A stretch of 64,000 nucleotides of DNA, from contig JADLFW010000004.1 in the NCBI GenBank assembly GCA_020849615.1, positions 248,001 through 312,000 of the forward strand. Direction: 5' to 3'. Under the pieces are notes generated by a model. The model ran no database searches, was not told the DNA's origin, and was given only the letters and a program-made list of their open reading frames with translations. Shown here piece by piece: positions 1 through 10,918 of the stretch. Each line of letters opens with the position of its first letter. The stretch's first letter is position 1. Origin of the DNA: Phycisphaerales bacterium (lineage in GTDB: Bacteria; Planctomycetota; Phycisphaerae; Phycisphaerales; UBA1924). The translations under genes were made by a program, and so were the position numbers.

Positions 1-1
1 C

Positions 2-232
2 TCCACCTACGCGGTGCGCGTGACGCCGCCCGCCTCGTCGATCGTGACCTGGTGCTCTTCCACGCTCTGCATCGGGGACATCAACAAGGATGGGCTCGTC
101 GACTTTGCCGACTACCTGGAGTTCCTGAACCTCTACGACGCGGGCAGCCTGTGCGCCGACCTGAACGGCGACGGCTTCGTGGACTTCGCCGATTACCTCG
201 AGTTCCTCAACCACTACGACGGGGGCTGCTGA
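2..232 (+). CDS. C-terminal end of a secreted dockerin-domain protein (5' partial)
   Basis: The reading frame is open from the first bases of the window, so only the last 76 codons are present. They encode a two-repeat dockerin-like domain: each repeat has a calcium-loop pattern DxNxDGxVDF followed by ADYLEFLN and a tyrosine-aspartate pair. One Cys precedes the first repeat (LCIGD) and the protein ends in GGC, so the last residue is Cys. Seven further proteins in this window end the same way. Dockerins bind calcium and normally dock to cohesins; here the domain probably serves surface attachment or sorting (inference). The functional part lies outside the window. Confidence 0.85.
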   Translation, partial: STYAVRVTPPASSIVTWCSSTLCIGDINKDGLVDFADYLEFLNLYDAGSLCADLNGDGFVDFADYLEFLNHYDGGC

Positions 233-257
233 GCTGAAGCAGCGCCGTGAAAACGAA

Positions 258-287
258 AAAGGCCCCGCTCCTGCGAGCGGGGCCTTT
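258..287. terminator. bidirectional rho-independent terminator
   Basis: A perfect 10-bp stem (261-270 with 275-284, loop CTGC) is flanked by an A-run on the left and a T-run on the right, which extends the pairing to 258-287. It sits between the convergent dockerin gene and pyruvate phosphate dikinase and can end transcription from both sides. Confidence 0.9.
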
Positions 288-324
288 GCCTGTCACTTCG
301 TTGCTCCGATGCCGGGTCGCCTTG

Positions 325-3096
<2,772 letters not shown>

Positions 3097-3456
3097 ACCC
3101 AACCTTTCCTCGAAGCGGCCCCAAGCCCCATCACGCGGCCCCACCGCCGGACGGGCTCAGAACCAGACGGACGCCGGGCGCTCGGCGCCATGCGCCAAGC
3201 CGCCTTCAGCATGTTTGCAAACCGGTGTTTCCCGTGGCCCTCCGCCACGCCGAAACTGGACAGAACTCTAGGAAGCCCCGCCCGAAAGGACGAGTTTTCC
3301 ACATCGTTCCAACACCCCAATCTCAGCACCGCCGGGCCGCCTCAACCCCGCCCCGCGCGAACGCCCGCGCTGACTCCGCAGAAACACCCCCCCGAAACCC
3401 CGGGATGAGCCGCACTTAGCTCCCGCACCGCCTTCGCTGGTCGCGATCAGGCCCGG
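3097..3456. other. intergenic region upstream of ppdK
   Basis: These 360 bp separate ppdK from the nuoG stop, both on the minus strand, so they should carry the ppdK promoter and leader and the nuoG terminator. I see a small hairpin on the minus strand (GTGGCGGAGGGCCAC, about 3227-3241) but no recognisable riboswitch, tRNA or clear sigma-70 promoter. Confidence 0.5.
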
Positions 3457-5232
3457 CTACAGGTCGACGACCTTCATGTCGGCCTCCTGCCGGGCCTCAA
3501 CCGCCGGCAGGCTCACCCCGGTCGCGAAAACCGCCAGCGCGGGGCGCTCGGCCGCCATCCGGGCCCGGATGTTCGCCGCGTTGTACGCCGCCGCCCGGGG
3601 CGGCGCTGTCTGCGTGCTGCCCGGCAGCAGGCTCCGCTGGGTCGCCATAACGACCATCGGGGCCTCGCCGCTCACGACATCCGCTTTCCCCTCGAGCTCG
3701 GCCATCAGGTCCAGCGCGATCTGCCCCTCGGTCTTGGCCAGCTCGATCACCGGGATCGCCTGCTCGAATGCCTGCAGCTGGTGCCGCGCGTTCTCGAACG
3801 TCCCGGCCTTCTCCGCCCACGTCGCCCCCGGCAGCACCACATCCGCCTCATCGATCAGCCGCCCCGAGAGCGTGTCGATCAGCACGACGAACTTGCCACC
3901 CAGGGCCGAGACCAGGTCGTCGGTGGCCCAGTCGCTGGGGTAGTTGCCCGTCAGGACCACCGCCGCGACATCGCTGGCGCCCGAGCCCTTGCCCAGCCGC
4001 CGCAGGAACCCCTCAAAATCGGGGACGTTCCCCTGCCCCGCGATCCCCTCCAGCACCCGCCGCACACCCCGCGCATTGGGGGCCTTCTCGGCGTATGTCC
4101 GGAACGCCCTGGGGTCATCGGCCTTGGCCCCCACCGGGAAGACCTTGTCCTGGCCCTTCACCGGCACGGGCCCGACCGCCAGCACCGCCTCCGGATCGAT
4201 GGTCCGGGCCAGCATCGCCAGCAGGTACGCTTCCTCGCAGGCCAGCATCGGGCTCACCGCCAGCGCCACCCGCTTGCCATCGGCGACCGCCTTCCGGAGC
4301 CCGTCGAGGGCATCCTCATAGGCCCGGGTGTAGTCGGTCTCCACCAGCGTGCCGAAGCGGCGGTGCACGGGCGAGCGGAGCCGATCCTCGCTGTGGATGT
4401 GCTTCCAGCCGTAGCGGACCTCATCGGTGATCCACCACTTGTTGACCGCCGGGTTGGCCCGGGGCTTGAAACGGAAGATCTTCCCCTCGTTGTGCTCGAT
4501 CAGGATGTTGTCGCCGCTGGCGGTGATCCCGTCGATGCTGGGGGTGCTGCGCAGGAACCACACGCGCTGCGCGAACAGGAAGTCCTTGTCGAGCAGCGCC
4601 CCCACCGGGCACAGGTCGATCACGTTGGCCGACAGCTCGTTGTCGATCGCCACGCCCGGGAAAACATCGATCTCTTCCTTGTTCCCGCGGCCCTGCACCA
4701 TCAGCTCGGATGTGCCCGAGACCTCCCGCGTGAACCGCACGCACCGCGTGCACATGATGCACCGGTCGCTGTACAGGTACACGTGCGGGCCCAGGTCCTT
4801 CTTGGGCTGCTTGACCTTCTGCTCCTCGAAGCGCGACACCCCGCGGCCGTACTCGTACGAGTAGTCCTGCAGGAAGCACTCCCCCGCCTGATCGCACACC
4901 GGGCAGTCCAGCGGGTGGTTGATCAGCAGGTACTCCATCACCGCCTTCTGGTTCGCCACGCCCTTGGGCGAGTCGGAGTACACCACCATGCCGTCCGAGC
5001 ACGTCTGCTGGCACGTCGGCACCAGCTTGCCGCCCATGAAGGGCTCGAGCTGCCCGCTCTTGGGATTGGGGGCCCACACCTCGCTCAGGCAGATGCGGCA
5101 CGAGGCCACCACCGACAACCCCTCGTGGTAGCAGTACTGCGGGATCTTCAGCCCGTTGGCGTTGGCCACCTGCAGGATCGTCTGACCCGCCGCGAACTCG
5201 CACTTGACCCCGTCGATCGTGATGGTCGGCAT
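3457..5232 (-). CDS. nuoG: NADH-quinone oxidoreductase subunit G-like iron-sulfur protein
   Basis: 591-aa NuoG-type protein. Visible cluster ligands are Cys34, 45, 48 and 74 ([2Fe-2S] plant-ferredoxin fold), His106 with Cys110, 113 and 119 (the His-Cys3 [4Fe-4S] site), and Cys158, 161, 164 and 208 (second [4Fe-4S], ending CPVGALL). From about residue 225 a molybdopterin-oxidoreductase-like domain follows (ILIEHNEGKIFRFKPRANPAVNKWW; VVLPGATWAEKAGTFENA). It is shorter than many NuoG proteins (often 680-900 aa). No other nuo gene is adjacent, so it is isolated from a canonical complex I operon here. The ATG at 5232 has no Shine-Dalgarno; a TACGAT box ends 9 nt upstream, so the mRNA is probably leaderless. 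It could instead be the diaphorase-type small subunit of another NADH-linked enzyme, but the alpha-domain remnant favours NuoG. Confidence 0.88.
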   Translation of the reverse strand: MPTITIDGVKCEFAAGQTILQVANANGLKIPQYCYHEGLSVVASCRICLSEVWAPNPKSGQLEPFMGGKLVPTCQQTCSDGMVVYSDSPKGVANQKAVMEYLLINHPLDCPVCDQAGECFLQDYSYEYGRGVSRFEEQKVKQPKKDLGPHVYLYSDRCIMCTRCVRFTREVSGTSELMVQGRGNKEEIDVFPGVAIDNELSANVIDLCPVGALLDKDFLFAQRVWFLRSTPSIDGITASGDNILIEHNEGKIFRFKPRANPAVNKWWITDEVRYGWKHIHSEDRLRSPVHRRFGTLVETDYTRAYEDALDGLRKAVADGKRVALAVSPMLACEEAYLLAMLARTIDPEAVLAVGPVPVKGQDKVFPVGAKADDPRAFRTYAEKAPNARGVRRVLEGIAGQGNVPDFEGFLRRLGKGSGASDVAAVVLTGNYPSDWATDDLVSALGGKFVVLIDTLSGRLIDEADVVLPGATWAEKAGTFENARHQLQAFEQAIPVIELAKTEGQIALDLMAELEGKADVVSGEAPMVVMATQRSLLPGSTQTAPPRAAAYNAANIRARMAAERPALAVFATGVSLPAVEARQEADMKVVDL

Positions 5233-5241
5233 AGCGGGCGA

Positions 5242-5247
5242 ATCGTA
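5242..5247 (-). promoter_or_regulatory. -10 box of leaderless nuoG promoter
   Basis: Minus-strand TACGAT with 9 nt before the ATG at 5232 and no ribosome-binding site between them. Expected transcription start is at or within 2-3 nt of the start codon. Confidence 0.55.
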
Positions 5248-5402
5248 GCCGAAGGCCCATGGGAGAGCCCGTTCTTCCGAGGCGGGCCCGGCCCGGGCGG
5301 GCCGCCACGCGGTTGCACCGGCTCTGAATCACCGTTCACAGGGTGCAATCCCCGCGCCCGACGCCACGCCCTCGGAGTTCGTCTCGCCACCACGGGCCAC
5401 CG

Positions 5403-5408
5403 TACGAT
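5403..5408 (+). promoter_or_regulatory. -10 box of leaderless promoter
   Basis: TACGAT exactly 6 nt before the GTG start at 5415, with no Shine-Dalgarno. Confidence 0.55.
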
Positions 5409-5414
5409 TCCCCC

Positions 5415-5699
5415 GTGGACAACCTCGAGGTCATCCGCATCTACTCCGGCCGGGCCCGGGCCACCGCCGGCTCCATCGGCGCCGGGGCGCCTTGGCCCGT
5501 CCGCCTGTTCGTCTGGCTGGTCCTGCTCCCCCTCGCGATCATCGCCATCGCGATGGCGATCATCCTCGCCGCGGGCTTCCTGATCATCGCCCTGGCCCGG
5601 TCGCTCATCATCTCGCTGTTCCGAACCGCCGGGCGGACCTTCGGGCCCGGTGATGGCCGGCGCAACGTGCGCGTCATCGACCCCTCGCAACGTCAATAA
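5415..5699 (+). CDS. small inner-membrane protein
   Basis: 94-aa protein of unknown function. After a short polar N-terminus (VDNLEVIRIYSGRARA) there is a long hydrophobic region (about residues 28-62, WPVRLFVWLVLLPLAIIAIAM then IILAAGFLIIALARSLIISL) that can form two membrane helices or a hairpin, followed by a basic, glycine-rich tail. The GTG at 5415 was chosen because a TACGAT box lies 6 nt upstream and the preceding in-frame residues are arginine/proline-rich noise. It is divergent from nuoG and shares its promoter region. I do not recognise the family. Confidence 0.7.
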   Translation: MDNLEVIRIYSGRARATAGSIGAGAPWPVRLFVWLVLLPLAIIAIAMAIILAAGFLIIALARSLIISLFRTAGRTFGPGDGRRNVRVIDPSQRQ

Positions 5700-5958
5700 C
5701 TTCAGCGCGCCCGGGCCGCGGTCCAGATAAGCAAGTCGATAAGCAACACAGGACCCGCGCGAGCGTCCCAGTACGCACACCCCGCGTCCGCGAACCGCCG
5801 CGCTGATCGCTTTCCGCTTGAGATCGCGCAACTCCATCGGTAGCTTGCACTTCCGAACGCAACCGGTGACGGGCCGCCCGCGAACACTCGCGGCCGCCCT
5901 CGCCGGAGGTCGGCCCCGGCCCGCCCCGGGTATGCACGTTCACCAGGAGGAGAGTTCG

Positions 5959-6666
5959 ATGAAGAAGAAGCTTCTCGCGCCGATCGTCTGCGCTGCATCC
6001 GCCCTCACCCCCGCCCTGTCCGCCGCCGCCGACACCATCGATGTCCGCTGGACGGGCGTCGGGTCGGGCCAGATGGTCAAGGTCGATTTCGACGGCTCGC
6101 TCATGGATGTCTTCATGGGCCAGCTCAACCACGAGTTCAGCAACGGCGCCGGCGCGGCCGCCGCCTTCAACGGCTTCCAGGTCACCTACTGCACCGACCT
6201 CTCCCAGATCGTCACCGGCGAGGGCGCTACCTACGACCTGCTCACCGTCCCCCAGCTCCCCGTCAGCGCCGGCGAGCTGCCCATGGGCGCGGGCCGGGCC
6301 CAGGCGATCTACGACATCTACGCCGTCCATGGCGGCGCCGCCGTCGGCCTCGGCGCCATCAACTCCAAGGCCGCCGCCTTCCAGGCCGCCATCTGGGAGA
6401 TCGCCTACGACTACGACGCCGGCGCGGGCCTCTCCAGCATCGACCTCTCGGCTGGCCGCGTCCGCATCAGCAACGCCGACGGTTCGCCCCTGCCCATCGA
6501 TGTCATCAACGACTTCGGCTCGATCGTCGCCGCCATCGGCTCGGGCGGCGCGCCCCTGCTTGGCGTCGGCCACGACACCTTCCAGGACCAGATCTTCCTG
6601 CCCGCGCCGGGCCCGCTCGCCCTCGCGGGGCTGGGCCTGGGCATGACCGCCCGCCGACGCCGCTGA
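5959..6666 (+). CDS. PEP-CTERM-type sorted exported protein
   Basis: 235-aa secreted protein. The N-terminus is a signal peptide (MKKKLLAPIVCAASALTP, cleavage near AAADT). The C-terminus is a PEP-CTERM-like sorting signal: PAPGP, then a glycine/leucine-rich hydrophobic segment, then ARRRR, here PAP instead of PEP. The middle (NGFQVTYCTDLSQIV, AAFQAAIWEIAYDY) resembles thioester-domain-like surface proteins of other PEP-CTERM bacteria, although I cannot assign it firmly. A strong AGGAGG-type ribosome site lies 7 nt before the ATG. The gene is monocistronic, ended by a hairpin at 6767-6801. Processing would need an exosortase encoded elsewhere. Confidence 0.85.
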   Translation: MKKKLLAPIVCAASALTPALSAAADTIDVRWTGVGSGQMVKVDFDGSLMDVFMGQLNHEFSNGAGAAAAFNGFQVTYCTDLSQIVTGEGATYDLLTVPQLPVSAGELPMGAGRAQAIYDIYAVHGGAAVGLGAINSKAAAFQAAIWEIAYDYDAGAGLSSIDLSAGRVRISNADGSPLPIDVINDFGSIVAAIGSGGAPLLGVGHDTFQDQIFLPAPGPLALAGLGLGMTARRRR

Positions 6667-6766
6667 CCCGCGCGGGCGCCCCCGGGGGGGCCCGCCTTTC
6701 TCTCGCTTCCACGCCGCGGCGGGGACGGTGCACCCGCCGCGGCGATACGAACCAGCAAGCACCAGC

Positions 6767-6801
6767 GCCGGCGGGGGTCTCCTCCCGCCGGTGGCTTTTT
6801 T
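6767..6801 (+). terminator. rho-independent terminator
   Basis: Stem CCGGCGGG (6768-6775) with CCCGCCGG (6784-6791), followed by TGG and six T. It ends the PEP-CTERM gene before the convergent ABC ATPase gene. Confidence 0.8.
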
Positions 6802-6827
6802 GAACCCGCTCCTTACCGTGCACCGGC

Positions 6828-7913
6828 TCACGCCGGCAGCAGCACAACATCCTCGGGCGCAACGCCGATCGTGATCGTCCCGGTCACCGCCTCGCGCGGG
6901 TTCAGGTCCGCCGCCTTCACCCGCAGCCCGCCCTTGAGCTCCACCACGTGCTGGGCCATCTCGCCCAGGTAGGTCGTCTCGACCACCCGGCCCGTCATCG
7001 TGTTCATGCCACCCCACGAAGGCAGGCCGATCCGCAGCGCCTCGGGCCGGACCGAGCACAGCACCCCCGCGCCGGGCCGCCACGGGCCGGCCGCCTCGGC
7101 CCGCGCCGAGAAGGCGCCCGCCGCGGTCTCCACCGTGATCTTCGGCCCGTCCGCCGAGGTCACCGTCGCGGGCAGGAAGTTGGTCTCGCCGAGGAACTCT
7201 GCGACGAACCTGGTACGCGGCCGGCGGTACAGCTCGGCGGGCGGGCCCGTCTGCACCACGCGGCCCGCCTCGAGGATCGCCACGCGGTCGGCCATCGACA
7301 GGGCTTCCTTCTGGTCGTGCGTGACGTAGATCGTGGTGATCCCTGATGACTTGCAGATCCGGCGGATCTCGCCGCGCAGCTCGATCCGCAGCTTGGCATC
7401 CAGGTTCGAGAGCGGTTCATCCAGCAGCAGCACGCTGGGCCGGATCACCAGGGCCCGCGCCAGCGCCACGCGCTGCTGCTGACCGCCCGAGAGTTGGTTG
7501 GGCTTGCGCTTGGCGTACGCCTCCATCTTCACCGCGGCCAACGCCTCCAGCGCGGCCCGGGCCCGCTCCGGGCCCGGCACTTTCCGCACGCTCAGCCCGA
7601 ACTCCACGTTGGCCTGCACCGTCATGTGCGGCCACAGCGCGTACGACTGGAACACCATCCCCGTGTTGCGCCTGTTGGGCGGCATGAACGTCACATCCGA
7701 CTCGTCGAACAGGATCCTCCCGCTCGTCGGATCGATGAACCCCGCGATCATCCGCAGCAGCGTCGTCTTCCCGCACCCCGACGGGCCCAGCAGGAAATAC
7801 AGCTCGCCCGGCTCGATCGACAGCGAGATATGGTCGCACGCCACCGCGGGCGGCGCGCCCCCCACCGCCGGAAAGGTCTTCACGATCTCCTGGATGTGCA
7901 CGGCCGTGGGCAT
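6828..7913 (-). CDS. ABC transporter ATP-binding protein, PotA/FbpC/UgpC type
   Basis: 361-aa cytoplasmic ATPase of the MalK/PotA group. Walker A is GPSGCGKTT (about residues 43-51), the Q-loop is MVFQSYALWPHM, the signature LSGGQQQR, Walker B VLLLDEPLSNLDAK and the H-loop THD. After about residue 240 comes the TOBE/OB regulatory domain (FLGETNFLPATV; VRPEALRIG). Substrate is unclear: iron, polyamine, sulfate or sugar importers share this form. No permease or binding protein is adjacent, so it must work with components encoded elsewhere. I prefer the ATG at 7913 over 7922, because a TACCCT box ends only 1 nt before 7922, which would leave that codon outside the transcript. Confidence 0.88.
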   Translation of the reverse strand: MPTAVHIQEIVKTFPAVGGAPPAVACDHISLSIEPGELYFLLGPSGCGKTTLLRMIAGFIDPTSGRILFDESDVTFMPPNRRNTGMVFQSYALWPHMTVQANVEFGLSVRKVPGPERARAALEALAAVKMEAYAKRKPNQLSGGQQQRVALARALVIRPSVLLLDEPLSNLDAKLRIELRGEIRRICKSSGITTIYVTHDQKEALSMADRVAILEAGRVVQTGPPAELYRRPRTRFVAEFLGETNFLPATVTSADGPKITVETAAGAFSARAEAAGPWRPGAGVLCSVRPEALRIGLPSWGGMNTMTGRVVETTYLGEMAQHVVELKGGLRVKAADLNPREAVTGTITIGVAPEDVVLLPA

Positions 7914-7923
7914 GCGGGCCATG

Positions 7924-7929
7924 AGGGTA
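7924..7929 (-). promoter_or_regulatory. -10 box upstream of the ABC ATPase gene
   Basis: Minus-strand TACCCT with 10 nt to the ATG at 7913. No Shine-Dalgarno is present; consistent with a leaderless mRNA. Confidence 0.45.
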
Positions 7930-8109
7930 GCGGACCGCCGGGCCCGGCGCGGGCCCGCGCGCGTCCCCGGCCCGTCGTGCCGTTACGAATCATGCGTGAG
8001 TCCGCGGCGCCCCTGATCGCTTTGGGTTTGGCCCGCCCGTTCGTCCGGGCGGGATCTCACCCCGGCGGGCCTGCGTTCCGCCCGCCCTCACACATTCCGG
8101 AGACCGGTC

Positions 8110-8982
8110 ATGAAGAAGCCAACGATGCTCGTTCGCACGCTGTTCCTCACCCTTGCCGCGGCGGTCGCGCTGCCCGCCTTCGCCGACCCCGTGCTGCCCG
8201 ACTCCGCCGGGGCCGACCCGGCCAACCCGTTCACCCGCCACCGCATGAAGAACCTGCGCCGCGGCACGCCCGTCACGTTCTATCCGACCAGCAACGGCCA
8301 GACCATCAGGAACGGCGATGGCCAGGAGGTCCGTTCCGGGGGGACCGCCTCGCCCGATGTGAGCGCCACGGTCCCGGGCGTCATCAACGGTCGCCAGGTC
8401 AACGACATGATGACCGTCATGGGCAAACCCGGCGATCCGGCCGACCCCGGGATCATGCGCCTCGGCGCCTTCTTCGGCGGCGTCATGACTCCATCCATCG
8501 GCGGCTGGCTGCGCGACAACGGCTACTCCTCCGACTCTCCGATCGCGCTGCCCCAGTTCCTCCGCACCGACTTCCCGATTGTCTACTACGGCGTTGACCT
8601 CGCCGCCGTCGGGCCCGCGGGCCTTGCCTTCACCGCCACCAACCCGCCCTTCACTGTCCTCATCGCCGGGCCCGGCGGCACTCTGCCGGGCCTGCCGGGG
8701 TATTTCTTCAGCACCACCCTCCCGATTTACATCCCCGGCTCCGGCTGGGTGGGAACGCCCGTCCCACCCGGCACGCCACTGGAGTTCGCCGGCGTCGATT
8801 ACCTGTCGGCCGAGCTGTGCCCCGCCGACCTCAACGGCGATGGCCTGGTGGACTTTTCCGACTACCTCGAGTTCCTCACCCTCTATGACACCCTCAACCC
8901 CCGCGCCGACTTCAACGGCGATGGGTTCATCGACTTCGGCGACTACCTCGAGTTCCTGAACCACTACGACGCGGGGTGCTGA
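8110..8982 (+). CDS. secreted dockerin-domain protein of unknown function
   Basis: 290 aa. A signal peptide (MKKPTMLVRTLFLTLAAAVALP, cleavage near AFA-DP) is followed by about 210 residues I do not recognise (RHRMKNLRRGTPVTFYPTSNGQ, PGVINGRQVNDMMTVM, IYIPGSGWVGTPVPPGTPLEF), then the two-repeat dockerin from about residue 236 (CPADLNGDGLVDFSDYLEF ... DFNGDGFIDFGDYLEF) ending in DAGC. A weak GGAG ribosome site precedes the ATG. It is the first gene of a run of six dockerin-type exported proteins up to 16.6 kb. Confidence 0.85.
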   Translation: MKKPTMLVRTLFLTLAAAVALPAFADPVLPDSAGADPANPFTRHRMKNLRRGTPVTFYPTSNGQTIRNGDGQEVRSGGTASPDVSATVPGVINGRQVNDMMTVMGKPGDPADPGIMRLGAFFGGVMTPSIGGWLRDNGYSSDSPIALPQFLRTDFPIVYYGVDLAAVGPAGLAFTATNPPFTVLIAGPGGTLPGLPGYFFSTTLPIYIPGSGWVGTPVPPGTPLEFAGVDYLSAELCPADLNGDGLVDFSDYLEFLTLYDTLNPRADFNGDGFIDFGDYLEFLNHYDAGC

Positions 8983-8999
8983 ACGCCGATCTCGCCCCG

Positions 9000-9025
9000 C
9001 GGCCCGCCGATCCACCGGCGGGCCG
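9000..9025 (+). terminator. probable terminator hairpin
   Basis: Perfect 9-bp stem CGGCCCGCC/GGCGGGCCG (9000-9008 with 9017-9025) just after the dockerin gene, followed only by a weak T-bearing TGCTTGT. Confidence 0.5.
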
Positions 9026-9057
9026 TGCTTGTCGTCCCTGAATCCGCCTCTCGGCGC

Positions 9058-9063
9058 TACCAT
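9058..9063 (+). promoter_or_regulatory. -10 box of leaderless promoter
   Basis: TACCAT exactly 6 nt before the GTG at 9070, the same spacing as at 5403-5415, without a Shine-Dalgarno. Confidence 0.5.
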
Positions 9064-9069
9064 GCGGCC

Positions 9070-9411
9070 GTGAACCCGCAGCGGGCCCGCGCGGCCGTCG
9101 ACAAGCTCCGCCAGATCCGCCCGGGCCCGCGCTCGGCGCCGCCGATCCATGACGCGGTCGCCGCCTTCGAGAACGACCTGGCCCGCCGGCACAAGTCCAT
9201 GGGCGGCATCGCCGCGGCGTGGACCGCCGCCGTGCCCGATGACCTCGCCGCGCCGGCCGAGCTGGTCTCGATGGCCCGCGGCGTTCTCACCGTGCGCGTG
9301 CAGGATGCCCCGGCCCGGTTCGCGCTCGACCGCTTCCTCCGCGCGGGCGGGGAGCGCGAGGTGCAGCGCCGCAGCCCGGTGACGCTGAAGAAGATCAGGC
9401 TGGTCGGGTGA
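9070..9411 (+). CDS. DUF721/DciA-like protein
   Basis: 113-aa basic protein. The C-terminal half (VSMARGVLTVRVQDAPARFALDRFL ... VTLKKIRLVG) has the strand pattern of the DUF721 family, whose member DciA helps load the replicative helicase DnaB in many bacteria. The N-terminal half is helical (AVDKLRQIRPG, AVAAFENDLARR). DUF721 proteins are usually 100-170 aa, so length fits. Start is GTG 9070, supported by a -10 box 6 nt upstream. Assignment rests on motif similarity judged by eye; an unrelated nucleic-acid-binding protein is possible. It overlaps nothing and is convergent with the next gene. Confidence 0.6.
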   Translation: MNPQRARAAVDKLRQIRPGPRSAPPIHDAVAAFENDLARRHKSMGGIAAAWTAAVPDDLAAPAELVSMARGVLTVRVQDAPARFALDRFLRAGGEREVQRRSPVTLKKIRLVG

Positions 9412-9433
9412 GGGATCCGGGCCCGGCGCTCGC

Positions 9434-10738
9434 TCAGCAGGCCCGGTCGTACTCGTTCAGGAACTCGAGATAATCGGAGAAGTCCACCAGGCCATCGCCG
9501 GTGAGGTCGGCCTCGGGGCTGGAGGCGTCGTACAGGTTCAGGTACTCAAGATAGTCGGCGAAGTCGACCCGGCCGTCGTGGTTCAAGTCGGCATCCAGGC
9601 AGGCCCGCGCGGCCGACGGGTCGAGCACGAACAGCCCGCGGTTGATGTCGCTCACAATCAGGATGCCCGAGGACAGATACGGGTAGTTGCTCCAGGTGCC
9701 CGTGAACCCCGGGTCGCCCTCGTGCTCCTCGGGATAGGTATCGAACCAGCCCACCCGCGTCGGGCTGCTCGGCACCGTCAGGTCCCAGATGTGCACGCCC
9801 GAGGTGTAGTTCGACTGGTACAGGAACCGCCCGTGCACGTACTGGTTGTGGTCGATCGCGTGCTCGCCCGTCGTGAAGGTGTTGATCAGCGTGACGGCGG
9901 AGAGATCGGACACATCGAACACGTACGTCGTCGTCGTGGCGACCTTGTGGCCCAGCTCATCCAGCTCATCATCGACGTAGAAGTAGCGACGGTCTTCGCT
10001 GAGCCATCCCTGGTGGCAGTAGCTCAGGTTGGGGTAGGTCGTGCGGGACAGCCGCACCGGGTTGGATTTGTCGGTCACATCGATCACGTCGATCCCGACA
10101 GGCCCGTTGCAGCAGAAGGCGATCTCCTTGCCGGCGTACCGGCCCTCGGTGTAGGACACGATCTGGGCGTCGTGCACGTACACGCTGTTCAGCCGGCCCG
10201 CGTACGCCGGATTCGCCGGGTCGGCCAGGCTATAAGCGGTCAGCGCGCCGTCGGAGGGCGCGCCGCAGGTGTAGAGGTACCCGCTCTGCGGATTCAGCGC
10301 CACGTTGTGCGCGGTGCTGGTGTTGGGGATCGTGCGCACCAGCGTCACTACCCCTCCGTCGATCTGCCGCAGGTCGATGACCTGCACGCCGCCCCCTGCC
10401 TCGTTGCAGAAATACGCGTAGCCCTGGTAGACCTTCACATCTCCCCACAGGCTTGGCGTGTGCGCGATCGAGGCCACGATCACCGGGTTGTCGGGGTCCG
10501 TCACCTCGACAAACCCCGCCGCGTTGCTCAGCCCGATGATGGCGTATTCACGCCCCGACGCCGAGGTGTACCCCCAGCAGTCGTTCGCGTTCGCGGGCAG
10601 GCTCGGGAAGCCCGCCAGCGGGATCCACGAGCGCAGCGTCACGTTGCTCGACGCGAACTGCCCCATGGCCGATCCGCACACCGCCATCACCGCCGCCGCC
10701 GCCAGCGCCGGTCGGAATCCCGTCATGCACTTCCGCAT
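9434..10738 (-). CDS. choice-of-anchor-B (LVIVD-repeat) protein with dockerin
   Basis: 434-aa secreted beta-propeller-like protein. Signal peptide MRKCMTGFRPALAAAAVMA ending at SAMGQ. The body carries repeats typical of the LVIVD/choice-of-anchor-B family: GFVEVTDPDNPVIVASI, GVQVIDLRQIDGG, GIDVIDVTDKSNPVRLS, VHIWDLTVPSSPTRVGWFDTYP, with the conserved HNVALNPQSGYLY and DHNQYVHGRFLYQSNY segments. Residues from about 382 form the two-repeat dockerin (CLDADLNHDGRVDFADYLEYL ...) ending DRAC. The ATG at 10738 has an AGGAGG 8 nt upstream; an alternative GTG lies at 10741. Function of the family is unknown; it is thought to be extracellular. Confidence 0.88.
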   Translation of the reverse strand: MRKCMTGFRPALAAAAVMAVCGSAMGQFASSNVTLRSWIPLAGFPSLPANANDCWGYTSASGREYAIIGLSNAAGFVEVTDPDNPVIVASIAHTPSLWGDVKVYQGYAYFCNEAGGGVQVIDLRQIDGGVVTLVRTIPNTSTAHNVALNPQSGYLYTCGAPSDGALTAYSLADPANPAYAGRLNSVYVHDAQIVSYTEGRYAGKEIAFCCNGPVGIDVIDVTDKSNPVRLSRTTYPNLSYCHQGWLSEDRRYFYVDDELDELGHKVATTTTYVFDVSDLSAVTLINTFTTGEHAIDHNQYVHGRFLYQSNYTSGVHIWDLTVPSSPTRVGWFDTYPEEHEGDPGFTGTWSNYPYLSSGILIVSDINRGLFVLDPSAARACLDADLNHDGRVDFADYLEYLNLYDASSPEADLTGDGLVDFSDYLEFLNEYDRAC

Positions 10739-10918
10739 CACCCGTGCCTCCTGCCTGGTTGTCCGACCGGCGAACCCCCGGGGGTGAAACCCTCGCCATT
10801 TCGCCGTTGAAGAGCGGCCCGGTTTGCAGTCTAATCGACGGATGGTCCGCGGGGCCAGCGCCTCGCGCCAAGTCCGCTAACTTCCGGTCGCCGCCGCGGC
10901 CCGTTCGGGGAGCCTCAA

